Source: Methylotenera_A sp046594915 (GTDB lineage Bacteria; Pseudomonadota; Gammaproteobacteria; Burkholderiales; Methylophilaceae). Taken from it: a stretch of DNA of 64,000 bases. The notes under the pieces are model-generated. The model was not told the origin of the DNA. It saw only the letters and a program-made list of their open reading frames with translations, and made no database searches. The stretch lies in the NCBI GenBank assembly GCA_046594915.1, contig JBKJRC010000005.1:310001-374000 (forward strand), written 5' to 3'. Every line of letters begins with the position of its first letter. Position 1 is the stretch's first letter. Shown one piece after another: positions 51,433 through 60,932 of this stretch. A program made the position numbers and the translations under genes.

Positions 51433-51736
51433 ATACACACTCAGCTTGCAATTAAACAACTTAACCCTCAATTCGACTTAAATATTTCAGCGCGTTGTCG
51501 ATGTGCCATCAGAGCAGATTTGGGCGGCATGGGCCAAGACAGAATAGCTTAAATCATGGTTTTGCCCATTGCCGCAGAAAACCGTCGACTTTGCAATCGA
51601 TTTACGTGCGGACGTTATTTATTGTACCGTGATGTAATCGCACCAAGAAACACGCATCAAACATGAGCAAATGGGCTTTAAACAAAGCTGAGGAATTTGC
51701 CTGGATGAACTGGTTACGATGATTAAAACAAGCTAA
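51433..51736 (+). pseudogene. SRPBCC/AHSA1-domain gene, multiply disabled
   Basis: The 446-base gap 51316-51761 holds a decayed gene on the plus strand. A GGAG site is followed by ATA where a start ATG would stand (51433), then IHTQLAIKQLNPQFDLNIS. A one-base shift near 51490 leads to RVVDVPSEQIWAAWAKTE, a TAG, LKSWFCPLPQKTVDFAIDLRAD, a TAA, and finally HEQMGFKQS, a TGA (from TGG), GICLDELVTMIKTS and a TAA. These are the start, middle and end of an AHSA1-type lipid/steroid-binding-fold protein with roughly half the middle deleted. No intact copy is in the window. Confidence 0.85.
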
Positions 51737-51761
51737 TTATCAGCTACTTAACCACCATTAA

Positions 51762-52301
51762 CTACCAATAAAATGGACGCCCGTAACCCAAGCCCCAGCC
51801 AAATCGGCTGCCGAATCCTCTGTTATATCCATAATAAGGATAGCCATAAAAACCGCCGAATCTTGAGCCCCAAAATGGATCGTAATAGCGACTTCGGGCT
51901 AAATCGCGCTCACGCTTGAGTAGTTTTTCGGCCGCGGCACGCTCTTTTTCGCGTTTGTTGATTTCATCAGCAATGGCGTTTTGCTTGGCTAACTCGTTAC
52001 TTTGATGGATATAATCCAACACTTTTACATCGACGCCCTGCTTACTTAAATCCAAGGTCTGCGCAGTGGTTAGCTCATAACGCGAGTTACTCGCCTTGAT
52101 TTTATCAATGATTTCGTCTGCGGATCTAGCTTGTTTAGAGTCATTTACAATCTCATCCAAACTCACGGTTGCCACTGGCGGCGGCAATAGTTTAGCTAAC
52201 TCTTCTGGCGTGATTCTTTCAATCTTAGCCTGCTGCGTGCCTGTGCTGGCGCAACCTGTTACCAACAGTAAGCCCATAATTAATATTAAAATATTTTTCA
52301 T
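51762..52301 (-). CDS. Lipoprotein with Gly/Tyr/Arg-rich tail
   Basis: A 179-residue lipoprotein. The lipobox LVTGC puts the lipidated Cys at about residue 17. A central helical part (about 30-130; Lys/Glu/Ala-rich, with SADEIIDKIKASNSRYELTTAQTLDLSKQGVD) precedes a C-terminal tail dominated by Gly, Tyr, Phe and Arg (RYYDPFWGSRFGGFYGYPYYGYN). The start overlaps the stop of the transglycosylase gene by four bases, so the two are coupled. Function unknown. Confidence 0.82.
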   Translation of the reverse strand: MKNILILIMGLLLVTGCASTGTQQAKIERITPEELAKLLPPPVATVSLDEIVNDSKQARSADEIIDKIKASNSRYELTTAQTLDLSKQGVDVKVLDYIHQSNELAKQNAIADEINKREKERAAAEKLLKRERDLARSRYYDPFWGSRFGGFYGYPYYGYNRGFGSRFGWGLGYGRPFYW

Positions 52302-53293
52302 TGTGTACTCACTTTCGTTAAAGCAGGTGACGCCTGCGCAATGCTGGCATCAAAATCGTGGCGTTTGGCTTGATACAAACCCAACACTTTTTTGACATAG
52401 GCGCGCGTTTCTCTGTAAGGCGGCACGCCTTTGTATTTATCAACCGAGCCTTCGCCTGCATTGTAAGCGGCCACCGCCAATGTCACATCGCCTCTAAAAT
52501 AAGACAATAGCCAACGCAAATATTGCACGCCGCCTTTGATGTTTTGACTGGCACTGTAAGCATTTGCAACATTAAATCGGCTAGCTGTTGCTGGTATTAA
52601 TTGCATTAAACCCTGCGCTTGTTTATTGGACTTCGCAGAGACTTTAAAGTTGGATTCAGCCGTAATAATAGATAAGACCAACTTTTCATCCACTTTGTAC
52701 CAATTGGCAATCGTACCGACTAAATCCACCAGCCAGCGTTTACTTTTAGGCAAACTGGCAATATAGGCATCAATTTTAGGTGATTGCACCGTTGCATATT
52801 CATGCTCTGCTGGCTTTTCTGGTGCTACCGCTTGCATCACACAGGGCGGCGTATTGGTGGTTTTAATCTCAATCGTTTCCAGCATTTTTTGTGCTTCAAA
52901 ATGCCCGTGTGTAGAGGCAATACCAAATAAATTGGCAGCATAATCACGATTTGCTGGCACACCGCGCCCAACCGCGTACAACATGCCTAACCGATAAATA
53001 CTTTCTGCGCTGCCAAAACGTGCGGCTTCACAATATAAGGTGGCCGCTTTCCAAGCGGCATCCGCATTATTTTCATCCTCCAATAACAAGCTCGCCTGCT
53101 CCAGCATATTCTTAATAAGCGGCGGCTCATTATCAAAGGTTTCTTGCTCGCTGGTTTGTGGTTCGCTTGCTTTTAGTTCACTCACTTTTAGTTCGGTTGC
53201 ATTTAGTTTATTTGCACTATAAGCCGCAGTAATGCCAACACTTCCTATTAAGGTTAGATTTGTCACCAAAAAAATAGCCGTCAATGTTTGCAT
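52298..53293 (-). CDS. Lytic transglycosylase with Sel1-like repeats
   Basis: A 331-residue exported peptidoglycan-cleaving enzyme. After an N-terminal hydrophobic signal (about 1-28), a Sel1-like segment is visible (YRLGMLYAVGRGVPANRDYAANLFGIAS, about 105-130). The SLT domain (about 190-310) has the catalytic Glu in SIITAESNFKVSAKS, then QGLMQLIPATASRF and AAYNAGEGSVDKYKGVPPYRET. It cuts the MurNAc-GlcNAc bond to form anhydroMurNAc products, which could feed the AmgK-MurU route. Coupled to the downstream lipoprotein gene. Confidence 0.9.
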   Translation of the reverse strand: MQTLTAIFLVTNLTLIGSVGITAAYSANKLNATELKVSELKASEPQTSEQETFDNEPPLIKNMLEQASLLLEDENNADAAWKAATLYCEAARFGSAESIYRLGMLYAVGRGVPANRDYAANLFGIASTHGHFEAQKMLETIEIKTTNTPPCVMQAVAPEKPAEHEYATVQSPKIDAYIASLPKSKRWLVDLVGTIANWYKVDEKLVLSIITAESNFKVSAKSNKQAQGLMQLIPATASRFNVANAYSASQNIKGGVQYLRWLLSYFRGDVTLAVAAYNAGEGSVDKYKGVPPYRETRAYVKKVLGLYQAKRHDFDASIAQASPALTKVSTQ

Positions 53294-53314
53294 GCGTATT
53301 AGCTTGCGCGCGAA

Positions 53315-55906
53315 TTAAGCTTTTGTAAACGTCATCTTTCCACCTTTGCTATCCACCAATATCGTGTCTTTTGCCATAAAACTACCCGCCAAAATCTCGC
53401 GCGCCAACGGGTTTTCAATCTCACTTTGAATCGCGCGTTTTAGTGGTCTTGCACCATACACTGGGTCAAAACCCGCATTGGCGATTTCTGCAATAGCAGC
53501 TTCGCTAATATTAAGGGTCATATCCATTGCCGCTAAACGTTTAGCCAGCAACTGAATTTGAATCTGTGCGATGGATTTCACTTGCGCCTCACCCAAGCTA
53601 TGGAAAACGACTACTTCATCGATACGGTTGACGAACTCTGGCCTGAAATGCGTTTTCACTTCTCCCATCACGGCCAGTTTCACCACTTGGTAATCTTGGT
53701 CGGCCATGCTTTGAATCATCTGGCTACCAAGGTTTGATGTCATGATAATCACTGTATTTTTGAAATCCACAGTACGGCCTTGACCGTCTGTTAGTCTGCC
53801 GTCATCTAACACTTGCAGCAACACATTAAACACATCAGGGTGCGCTTTTTCCACTTCATCCAGCAAAATCACAGAATATGGTTTTCGACGCACCGCTTCG
53901 GTTAACGTGCCACCTTCTTCGTAGCCCACATAGCCTGGTGGCGCGCCAATCATGCGTGCGACACTGTGCTTCTCCATAAATTCACTCATATCAATGCGAA
54001 TTAGATGGTCTTCGGAATCAAACAAAAATCCTGCTAATGCTTTGCAAAGTTCGGTTTTACCAACACCAGTTGGCCCTAAAAACAAAAAGCTACCATATGG
54101 GCGATTTGGGTCGCTTAAACCACTGCGTGAACGGCGAATGGCATCTGAAACCAAACGTACCGCTTCATCTTGACCAACCACACGCTCGTGCAATTTGGTT
54201 TCCATGGTCAGCAATTTTTCACGCTCGCCAGTTAACATTTTGCTCACAGGAATTCCCGTGGCGCGACTGACGACTTCTGCGATTTCATCGGCGCCCACTT
54301 CGGTACGTAACATCCTGTTTTTAGTAGGCGTGGTACTTGCTTCAGAGTGTGAAGCCTCTTTTAATTGCGCCTCCAAGGCGGGTAATTTGCCATATTGCAA
54401 CTCTGAGACTTTTTGCCATTCACCTTTACGCGTCGCTTCTTCCATCTCAAATTTAATTTTCTCGATGGCTTCTTTAATATGGCTAGTGCCTTGCACCTGC
54501 GCTTTTTCAGAGGTCCAAATTTCTTCTAAATCGGCATATTCTTTCTCAAGCTTTTCGATTTCTTCTTCAATCAGACCAAAACGTTTGCGACTACCTTCGT
54601 CTTTTTCGCGACGCACGGCTTCTCGTTCGATTTTCAGCTGAATCGTTCTACGCTCCAGTTTATCCAGTACTTCTGGTTTTGAATCAATTTCCATTTTGAT
54701 GCGCGAAGCGGCTTCATCAATCAAATCAATTGCTTTATCAGGTAAAAATCGGTCCGTAATATAACGATGGCTTAACTCGGCAGCGGCCACAATGGCAGGA
54801 TCGGTAATTTCAACGCCGTGATGTAGTTCATATTTTTCTTGCAGTCCACGCAAAATCGCAATGGTCGCTTCAACGCTCGGCTCATCCACCAGCACCTTTT
54901 GAAAACGGCGCTCTAAAGCGGCATCTTTTTCAATGTATTTACGGTATTCATCCAGTGTGGTCGCGCCCACGCAATGCAACTCGCCACGCGCCAGCGCAGG
55001 TTTGAGCATATTGCCCGCATCCATCGCGCCTTCGGCCTTACCGGCGCCCACCATGGTGTGCAGTTCATCAATAAATACGATAGTCTGACCTTCATCTTGC
55101 GACAATTCTTTCAGCACCGATTTTAAGCGCTCTTCAAACTCGCCACGGTATTTAGCGCCTGCCAGCAAAGCTGCCATATCCAGCGACAATACTTTTTTGC
55201 CTTTCAGCGATTCTGGCACTTCACCATTGACAATACGCTGTGCTAAACCTTCTACAATCGCCGTTTTACCCACGCCAGGCTCACCAATTAACACTGGATT
55301 GTTTTTGGTACGGCGCATCAATACTTGAATCACGCGGCGTATTTCATCATCTCGCCCAATCACCGGATCCAATTTGCCTAAGCTTGCGCGTTCAGTTAAA
55401 TCGACCGTATATTTTTTGAGCGATTCGCGATTACTTTCACCTTCTTGATCGTTCACATGCTCGCTGCCGCGCACCGCCATCACCGCGGCTTCCAATGCAG
55501 TTTTAGTTAACCCATTTTGTTTGAGTAATTTGCCCGTCTCATTTTTGTCTTCTGCCAAGGCTAATAAAAACATCTCACTGGCAATATAAGCATCGCCGCG
55601 TTTTTGCGCGAGTTTATCGGTGACATTCAGTAGATTATTCAAGTCGCGTGAAATGGAAATTTCACCATTGGATGCCGCCGATTTTGGCAAATTGGCAATT
55701 GCGCTATTTAGTTGCGTTTTAAGCGGCGCAAGGTTAACGCCCGCGCGCGCCAATAATGACGATGCGCCGCCGTTATCTTCTTGCAGCAAAGCCAGCAACA
55801 AATGCTGCGGCTCGATCGCGGTATTATCCGCGCCCACGGCAATGCTTTGCGCATCACTTAACGCCTGCTGAAATTTAGTGGTGAGTTTATCGAAACGCAT
55901 ATTCAT
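53315..55906 (-). CDS. clpB: Disaggregase ClpB
   Basis: An 863-residue Hsp100 ATPase that rescues aggregated protein with DnaK. An N-domain (about 1-150), NBD1 with Walker A GEPGVGKTAIVEG (about 206), a coiled-coil middle domain (about 410-525) that distinguishes ClpB from ClpA/C, and NBD2 with GPTGVGKTELCKAL (about 605) are all visible. An AGGAG site precedes the ATG. A sigma-32-type promoter lies 43-67 bases upstream, consistent with heat-shock control. Confidence 0.97.
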   Translation of the reverse strand: MNMRFDKLTTKFQQALSDAQSIAVGADNTAIEPQHLLLALLQEDNGGASSLLARAGVNLAPLKTQLNSAIANLPKSAASNGEISISRDLNNLLNVTDKLAQKRGDAYIASEMFLLALAEDKNETGKLLKQNGLTKTALEAAVMAVRGSEHVNDQEGESNRESLKKYTVDLTERASLGKLDPVIGRDDEIRRVIQVLMRRTKNNPVLIGEPGVGKTAIVEGLAQRIVNGEVPESLKGKKVLSLDMAALLAGAKYRGEFEERLKSVLKELSQDEGQTIVFIDELHTMVGAGKAEGAMDAGNMLKPALARGELHCVGATTLDEYRKYIEKDAALERRFQKVLVDEPSVEATIAILRGLQEKYELHHGVEITDPAIVAAAELSHRYITDRFLPDKAIDLIDEAASRIKMEIDSKPEVLDKLERRTIQLKIEREAVRREKDEGSRKRFGLIEEEIEKLEKEYADLEEIWTSEKAQVQGTSHIKEAIEKIKFEMEEATRKGEWQKVSELQYGKLPALEAQLKEASHSEASTTPTKNRMLRTEVGADEIAEVVSRATGIPVSKMLTGEREKLLTMETKLHERVVGQDEAVRLVSDAIRRSRSGLSDPNRPYGSFLFLGPTGVGKTELCKALAGFLFDSEDHLIRIDMSEFMEKHSVARMIGAPPGYVGYEEGGTLTEAVRRKPYSVILLDEVEKAHPDVFNVLLQVLDDGRLTDGQGRTVDFKNTVIIMTSNLGSQMIQSMADQDYQVVKLAVMGEVKTHFRPEFVNRIDEVVVFHSLGEAQVKSIAQIQIQLLAKRLAAMDMTLNISEAAIAEIANAGFDPVYGARPLKRAIQSEIENPLAREILAGSFMAKDTILVDSKGGKMTFTKA

Positions 55907-55948
55907 CTCCTGATTAGGTTACAACTCTTCAGTTATATTAAAACCAAG

Positions 55949-55973
55949 GTGGGGCGAATTTTGCGGTTTTCAA
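55949..55973 (-). promoter_or_regulatory. Sigma-32 (heat-shock) promoter of clpB
   Basis: On the minus strand TTGAAA (55968-55973) is separated by 13 bases from CCCCAC (55949-55954), close to the sigma-32 consensus CTTGAAA-N(11-17)-CCCCAT. It lies between the stop of the BNR gene and the clpB start. Confidence 0.75.
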
Positions 55974-55978
55974 TACAA

Positions 55979-57190
55979 TTAAGGTGTTAAGTGAAGGACA
56001 CGTAAGCCTTCTTGTTGCGTGTTCCACACCAAATATGCCTGATTTGTATGGTTAATTAAAATGGGGTAATCGGCTTTTTGCTTGGTTTGTGCCCATATTT
56101 TTGGCGCATTCCAGTTTTTGCCGCCATCAGTAGACACTATGCCTAAAATGCTGGATTGGCCGTTTTTTATTTCTCGCCAAGCCAGCCAGACAAATTCACC
56201 AGCAACTTTATTGCTAATACTTAATAGTGCCGGGCGAGCTGCCTGATTGTTGTTATCACCAAATTTTTTAGGCACCGATGATGCCCACGCCACGCCATCC
56301 ATGCGACTGTAATACAGCCCGGGGTTTGTATCATTACCATCAAAATACGCCATATGATAACCCCACCAATCCTTGCCCTCGCCGCCACTGGCAAGTGCTG
56401 CACCTTGATGTGGACAGCCGTCGATTTTCCAATGGCCAAACGTCGCACGATGTAATTCTGGCTTGGTTCCCGCTTGAGGAATTTCGGCAATATTATGATC
56501 GCGCTCACTGCCCTCAAACACGTGGCGCCACATGGCTACAACATTACCATCTGGCTTGCTGGCAGTCGCAATCCTGCAACATTCACAGGTTGAGTCGGCT
56601 AACTTTTGCTCTGTATTAAAAGTTTTACCCGCATTGGATGAAACGGCATAATAAATGGCCAGGCCTGAAAACGGCTTACCCGCCAACTTTGCCGCCGCCG
56701 CATCGCGGCCATCTATCCACAACACAGTAATTTTGCCGTCTGGCGCAACGTTAAGTGTGTTAAATGCATGCGTCACATCGGCGCGATTTTGATGCACGAT
56801 AGTTGGCGCTTCAAAATGTTTACCGCCATCTAACGACCGCGCAAACCACACATAAGAGGCATATAAAGTGTTTAAATTTTGCGTCCAGGTGAGGTAAACA
56901 TTACCTTGCGCATCGGTGGCAATTTTTGGGCGCGCCTCATTATTATTAGCAATATTTTGCGGCCGTGTATTCACTTTTACTGGCTGGGTAAACGTTTTAC
57001 CTAAATCCACACTTTTATCTACCCACACAAAACCAGCCTTGGTAGTCGCGCGCCACAACGCACCTTGCGCGTCAAACGCGACCGATATAAATACCGCATC
57101 CGGCCCTTCTATCGTATGCGCTTTGTGTGCATGCGCCTTAGCTTGAAAACACACGAGTAATAAAATGAAGATAAATTTAATGGTTTGCAT
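55979..57190 (-). CDS. Exported BNR/Asp-box (sialidase-like) protein
   Basis: A 403-residue protein with a signal peptide (about 1-21) and a six-bladed-propeller signature: at least four Asp boxes (SVDLGKTF, SLDGGKHF, SSNAGKTF, STDGGKNW). The catalytic Arg/Tyr set of true sialidases is not evident, so enzymatic activity is doubtful. A CECC cluster (about residue 205) could bind metal. It begins 22 bases after the TonB-dependent receptor gene and is probably co-transcribed, so a role in binding or handling that receptor's ligand is inferred. Confidence 0.75.
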   Translation of the reverse strand: MQTIKFIFILLLVCFQAKAHAHKAHTIEGPDAVFISVAFDAQGALWRATTKAGFVWVDKSVDLGKTFTQPVKVNTRPQNIANNNEARPKIATDAQGNVYLTWTQNLNTLYASYVWFARSLDGGKHFEAPTIVHQNRADVTHAFNTLNVAPDGKITVLWIDGRDAAAAKLAGKPFSGLAIYYAVSSNAGKTFNTEQKLADSTCECCRIATASKPDGNVVAMWRHVFEGSERDHNIAEIPQAGTKPELHRATFGHWKIDGCPHQGAALASGGEGKDWWGYHMAYFDGNDTNPGLYYSRMDGVAWASSVPKKFGDNNNQAARPALLSISNKVAGEFVWLAWREIKNGQSSILGIVSTDGGKNWNAPKIWAQTKQKADYPILINHTNQAYLVWNTQQEGLRVLHLTP

Positions 57191-57212
57191 AGTGTTAATA
57201 ATAAAGTGTTAT

Positions 57213-59327
57213 TTAGTAATTCCAAGTTAAGCCAGCATAAGCAGCGCGGCCATCACCTGGCGAAAATGGACGGTCTGCATGTGGGTTAACTGTTTTTAGC
57301 ACATCGGTCGTTGCGGCATATTTTTTATCGCTCAAATTACGACCTTCTAAAAACCAAGACCAATGCTCATTCACTGTTTGGCCGACTTTTAAGCCGAAAA
57401 TCGCGTAACTATCGGCGTAAAAAGTTTCAGCAAAATCAACCGCAAAACGTTGTGGCGACACTTCGTAAGTTGGGCCGATATAAAAGCCATTTTTACGATA
57501 CAGCAATTCACCACGCAATAGCGATTTTTGAATGCCTGGAATGTGCGTATCGCCAAATGTTGCATCGTTATCTAATCTAAAATGGTTAATCAGCAGATTG
57601 TTTTGCCAGGCTAAATTAAGTGGCAAATACGCGGTAAACGCCAACTCCAAACCTTGGTGGATGCTTTTATCGGCATTGCTGGTATTACTAAACCCAGGAA
57701 TAGGCGATACGGCCAAAAATTCATCTTTCAATCTTGCGTAATAATACGCAACATCCCAATCGACATAAGCGCTATTGCCACGTGAACCCACTTCGAATGT
57801 AGTAGCTGCTTGTGCTTTTAACGCACTTGCTGTTGTTGGGTCTGGCAAATCGCCAAAATCGGGCGGTGCAAAACTGCGCGATACATTGGCAAATAATTGC
57901 ATGTTTTTTTGTGGCTGATACAGCACACCCAATTTTGGATTGGTTTGCGAATAGCTTTCACCAAAACTCTCATCACCCGTTGCTGGATTAATAAACCTGT
58001 CGTTTAATTCGCGTTTTGAATGTGCGTACTGCAAGCCAGCAATCAGCGCTATTTCTGGCGTTAGATGCAAAGTATCTTCTGCAAATATCTCGATATTGGT
58101 CGCCGTTAAGTCAAACCGATTCGTCATCACACCACGATTACCGTTGATGTTTCTAAAACGCTTGTCATCGTTGCTACCATAAGTGGGTGTCGCGCCAATA
58201 GTTAACGCATTTTTAAGGCCAAATAATTCGCCCTGATGCTTTAATCTGGCCGTAATGCCATAATCATCGGTGTCTTGGTCGATGACGCCGATAGTCGTCG
58301 GGATAAAAGGGCTGAAATAAAACAAATCAATAATGGGATGAAATAATTTCTTTTTGGCGTAAAAAACACCCAACTCTAGCGTGTTATCATCAAAATTAAA
58401 TGTGCTTTTATTGGCTACTCTAAATTGCTCTATATTGCGCTCCCATTGGCCAGTTCCTATCAAAGCTAGGTTAAATGGATTGGCTTCATATTGTGATTGT
58501 TTCGGGTTATCTTTCAGCTGCTGTTTGCTTAAATTGCCCGGCAAATCAGAATCACTATTGACGTAACCCAGATAAAAACGCGTTTCAATAGCGTCATTAA
58601 TTTTAAGACCAATATTCGTGTTAATGCGCTGGGCAGATTGATCTGCATCGTGCCTAAAGCCATTTTGCCTATAAGTCGACGCGCTAAAAAAATAATCCAC
58701 ATTATCCGCCACGCCGCCGGTGGCAATGCCAAGCCGGTTATAGCCAAAGCTACCCAACTCGGCGCGCACTTCAAATGTTGGCGCGGTATAACCGGTGGGC
58801 GAGATAAAGTTAATCGCACCGCCTAAATTGCTTGCGCCAAACTGCAAGGCATTTGCGCCGCGATACACTTCAATATAGCGCGTTGCCAGCGGATCGATAC
58901 CCGGAAAATCACTGCTGCCATCGGCTAAATTCAATGAAATACCATCTTGCATAATTTTGATGCCCAGCCCGTGGAAATTACGTTGCAGCCCAGAACCACG
59001 AATCGACAACCTGGATTCTTCAGCGCCAAAACGCGATTGCACAAAAACGCCTGCGGCCAACCCTAAACCATCGTTCAAGTTTGATACGCGACCTTCGCGC
59101 ACATGCTGCATATCCACAACGTCAACCCCGCCCGCAGTTTTGTTGATGGCTTCTTTTGCGGTTTCAATATCGGGTTGCGTGGTCGATGTGATTTTACTTG
59201 CAGTAACTCCAATTTCATCCAGATGAACGGTTTCGTTGTGCTGCGCGAATGCGGTGTGTGAAAAACTGACAGTTAATGCGCCCAGCAAAGTATATATTGA
59301 TAGGCATAAATGAGTCGTTCTAATCAT
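57213..59327 (-). CDS. TonB-dependent outer-membrane receptor
   Basis: A 704-residue outer-membrane transporter: signal peptide (to about 30), a TonB-box region (VHLDEIGVTAS), plug domain (about 60-170, with GSGLQRNFHGLGIKIMQDGISLN and EVYRGANALQFGASNLGGAINF), then a beta-barrel ending GDGRAAYAGLTWNY with an aromatic C-terminal residue. The frame is open from 59357, but the ATG at 59327 has a GGAG site and starts the signal peptide. The DUF2946 gene upstream and the BNR gene downstream hint at a metal such as copper, but the substrate cannot be read from sequence. Confidence 0.9.
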   Translation of the reverse strand: MIRTTHLCLSIYTLLGALTVSFSHTAFAQHNETVHLDEIGVTASKITSTTQPDIETAKEAINKTAGGVDVVDMQHVREGRVSNLNDGLGLAAGVFVQSRFGAEESRLSIRGSGLQRNFHGLGIKIMQDGISLNLADGSSDFPGIDPLATRYIEVYRGANALQFGASNLGGAINFISPTGYTAPTFEVRAELGSFGYNRLGIATGGVADNVDYFFSASTYRQNGFRHDADQSAQRINTNIGLKINDAIETRFYLGYVNSDSDLPGNLSKQQLKDNPKQSQYEANPFNLALIGTGQWERNIEQFRVANKSTFNFDDNTLELGVFYAKKKLFHPIIDLFYFSPFIPTTIGVIDQDTDDYGITARLKHQGELFGLKNALTIGATPTYGSNDDKRFRNINGNRGVMTNRFDLTATNIEIFAEDTLHLTPEIALIAGLQYAHSKRELNDRFINPATGDESFGESYSQTNPKLGVLYQPQKNMQLFANVSRSFAPPDFGDLPDPTTASALKAQAATTFEVGSRGNSAYVDWDVAYYYARLKDEFLAVSPIPGFSNTSNADKSIHQGLELAFTAYLPLNLAWQNNLLINHFRLDNDATFGDTHIPGIQKSLLRGELLYRKNGFYIGPTYEVSPQRFAVDFAETFYADSYAIFGLKVGQTVNEHWSWFLEGRNLSDKKYAATTDVLKTVNPHADRPFSPGDGRAAYAGLTWNY

Positions 59328-59387
59328 GTGAAACTCCAAAAAATAGGGGTATGCCACAAAATAATTGCGGCAAAAAAACTGTATTTT

Positions 59388-59810
59388 TTAAAGTGCGTTA
59401 GGTGGGGCTTGCGCGGGTGGCGCTTTGTGCTGAGGCGATATAACAGCGGGTGTTGTGTATTGCGCAAGTTGTTGTGCAGTTACTTCTAGTAAGGCAATAA
59501 TCAGAACATTTGTAGCTGGCAAATTAGCGATGGTTGCCGCACTTGAGCAAAACGGGCAATGCTCTAAATGCATGGGCATGGTTTTAGATGACGATTTACT
59601 CATAACAAATTCAGTGGCTAACTGTTTGCCTTTTGTCGTCACCACTTGAATCACCACTTTTTCGCCCTTGCTGGTGCACACTGCTTGCGCGAAACTATTG
59701 GTATTATTTTGCGCGGCTAGAGCATGCGAAATACTGGGCGCAAGCGACGCAAAAATGATTGCGAATAACGCAATACAGTGAGTAAAACGAAATGGTCTTT
59801 TCGACAACAT
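59388..59810 (-). CDS. DUF2946 family protein
   Basis: A 140-residue protein with an N-terminal hydrophobic segment (HCIALFAIIFASLAPSISHALA) and the family core CTSKGEKVV, then MHLEHCPFCSS with clustered His and Cys residues likely to bind metal. A second hydrophobic stretch is near 95-115, and the tail is Pro/Ala-rich. DUF2946 genes are often found with copper-related TonB receptors; here it is 60 bases upstream of one. Biochemical function is unknown. Confidence 0.82.
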   Translation of the reverse strand: MLSKRPFRFTHCIALFAIIFASLAPSISHALAAQNNTNSFAQAVCTSKGEKVVIQVVTTKGKQLATEFVMSKSSSKTMPMHLEHCPFCSSAATIANLPATNVLIIALLEVTAQQLAQYTTPAVISPQHKAPPAQAPPNAL

Positions 59811-59952
59811 TTGCGCATTGTACTTTTGCGCTAAACAGAATGCAACTTAACGCAGGTAAGCAAACGAATACCAACAAGTTAACCTGCAAATTGAGTTAAA
59901 ATTCAGCGTTAACCATTACCTTTCTTGCATTATTTACTCTAGGATTTACAAC

Positions 59953-60903
59953 ATGGCTGTTGGCAGTTTATTCGCACTTTTAGACGATATTGCGACCATT
60001 TTAGACGACGTTTCTGTGATGACTAAAGTCGCCGCCAAAAAAACCGCGGGCGTATTGGGCGATGATTTAGCGCTCAACGCGCAGCAGGTTTCAGGCGTAT
60101 CAGCCAAGCGAGAGTTGCCTGTGGTTTGGGCCGTGGCCAAAGGCTCATTTATCAATAAATTAATTCTGGTGCCCGCCGCACTGGCGATTAGCTATTTTAT
60201 ACCCTGGTTAATCACGCCCTTATTAATGATGGGCGGCGCGTACTTATGTTTTGAAGGGTTTGAAAAAATCGCACACAAATTTTTGCATAAACAAGATGAT
60301 GAAACGCACAAAACTGCCATTAAGCAGGCGCTTTCAGACCCCAATATAGATTTAGTTGCGCTAGAAAAAGATAAAATAAAAGGCGCTGTCAGAACAGATT
60401 TTATCTTGTCAGCAGAGATTATTGTCATTGCATTAGGTAGCGCAAAAGCGTCTGGAGCCAGTTTTGCGCAACAATCTGCTGTGGTTGCCTTCATTGCTTT
60501 TGTAATTACTATTGGTGTTTATGGTTTAGTGGCAGGTATTGTTAAGCTAGATGATGCTGGCCTGCACTTAATGACTAAAAAAGGCACAAATTTTTATCGT
60601 CAATTGCAACGCAAAATTGGCGAAAAGTTACTGGCTTTTGCACCAATCTTAATGCGCACATTGTCAGTGGTTGGCACCGCAGCCATGTTTTTAGTAGGTG
60701 GCAGTATTATTGGGCATGGCATTCCTGTGCTACATCATTTTTCAGAAAATATTGCAGCATATTTACAGAAATTATCCACCATTGGCAGCACTTTAGGCGT
60801 AATTTCGCCGATTTTAATGGATGCAGCAGTGGGCTTAATTGTTGGCGCAATCTGCGTTGCGGTGTTTGAGTTGGTTAAAAATTTGCTGCCAAAAAAGCGT
60901 TAA
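59953..60903 (+). CDS. DUF808 (YedI-like) inner-membrane protein
   Basis: A 316-residue integral membrane protein of the DUF808 family. The N-terminal SLFALLDDIATILDDVSVMTKVAAKKTAGVLGDDLALNAQQV is the family signature, followed by LPVVWAVAKGS and about six hydrophobic segments. Function is unknown. It is divergent from the DUF2946 gene; ynfA follows after 29 bases. Confidence 0.88.
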   Translation: MAVGSLFALLDDIATILDDVSVMTKVAAKKTAGVLGDDLALNAQQVSGVSAKRELPVVWAVAKGSFINKLILVPAALAISYFIPWLITPLLMMGGAYLCFEGFEKIAHKFLHKQDDETHKTAIKQALSDPNIDLVALEKDKIKGAVRTDFILSAEIIVIALGSAKASGASFAQQSAVVAFIAFVITIGVYGLVAGIVKLDDAGLHLMTKKGTNFYRQLQRKIGEKLLAFAPILMRTLSVVGTAAMFLVGGSIIGHGIPVLHHFSENIAAYLQKLSTIGSTLGVISPILMDAAVGLIVGAICVAVFELVKNLLPKKR

Positions 60904-60932
60904 GTTTAAATGGAAACAGCGTAAAAATTAAC

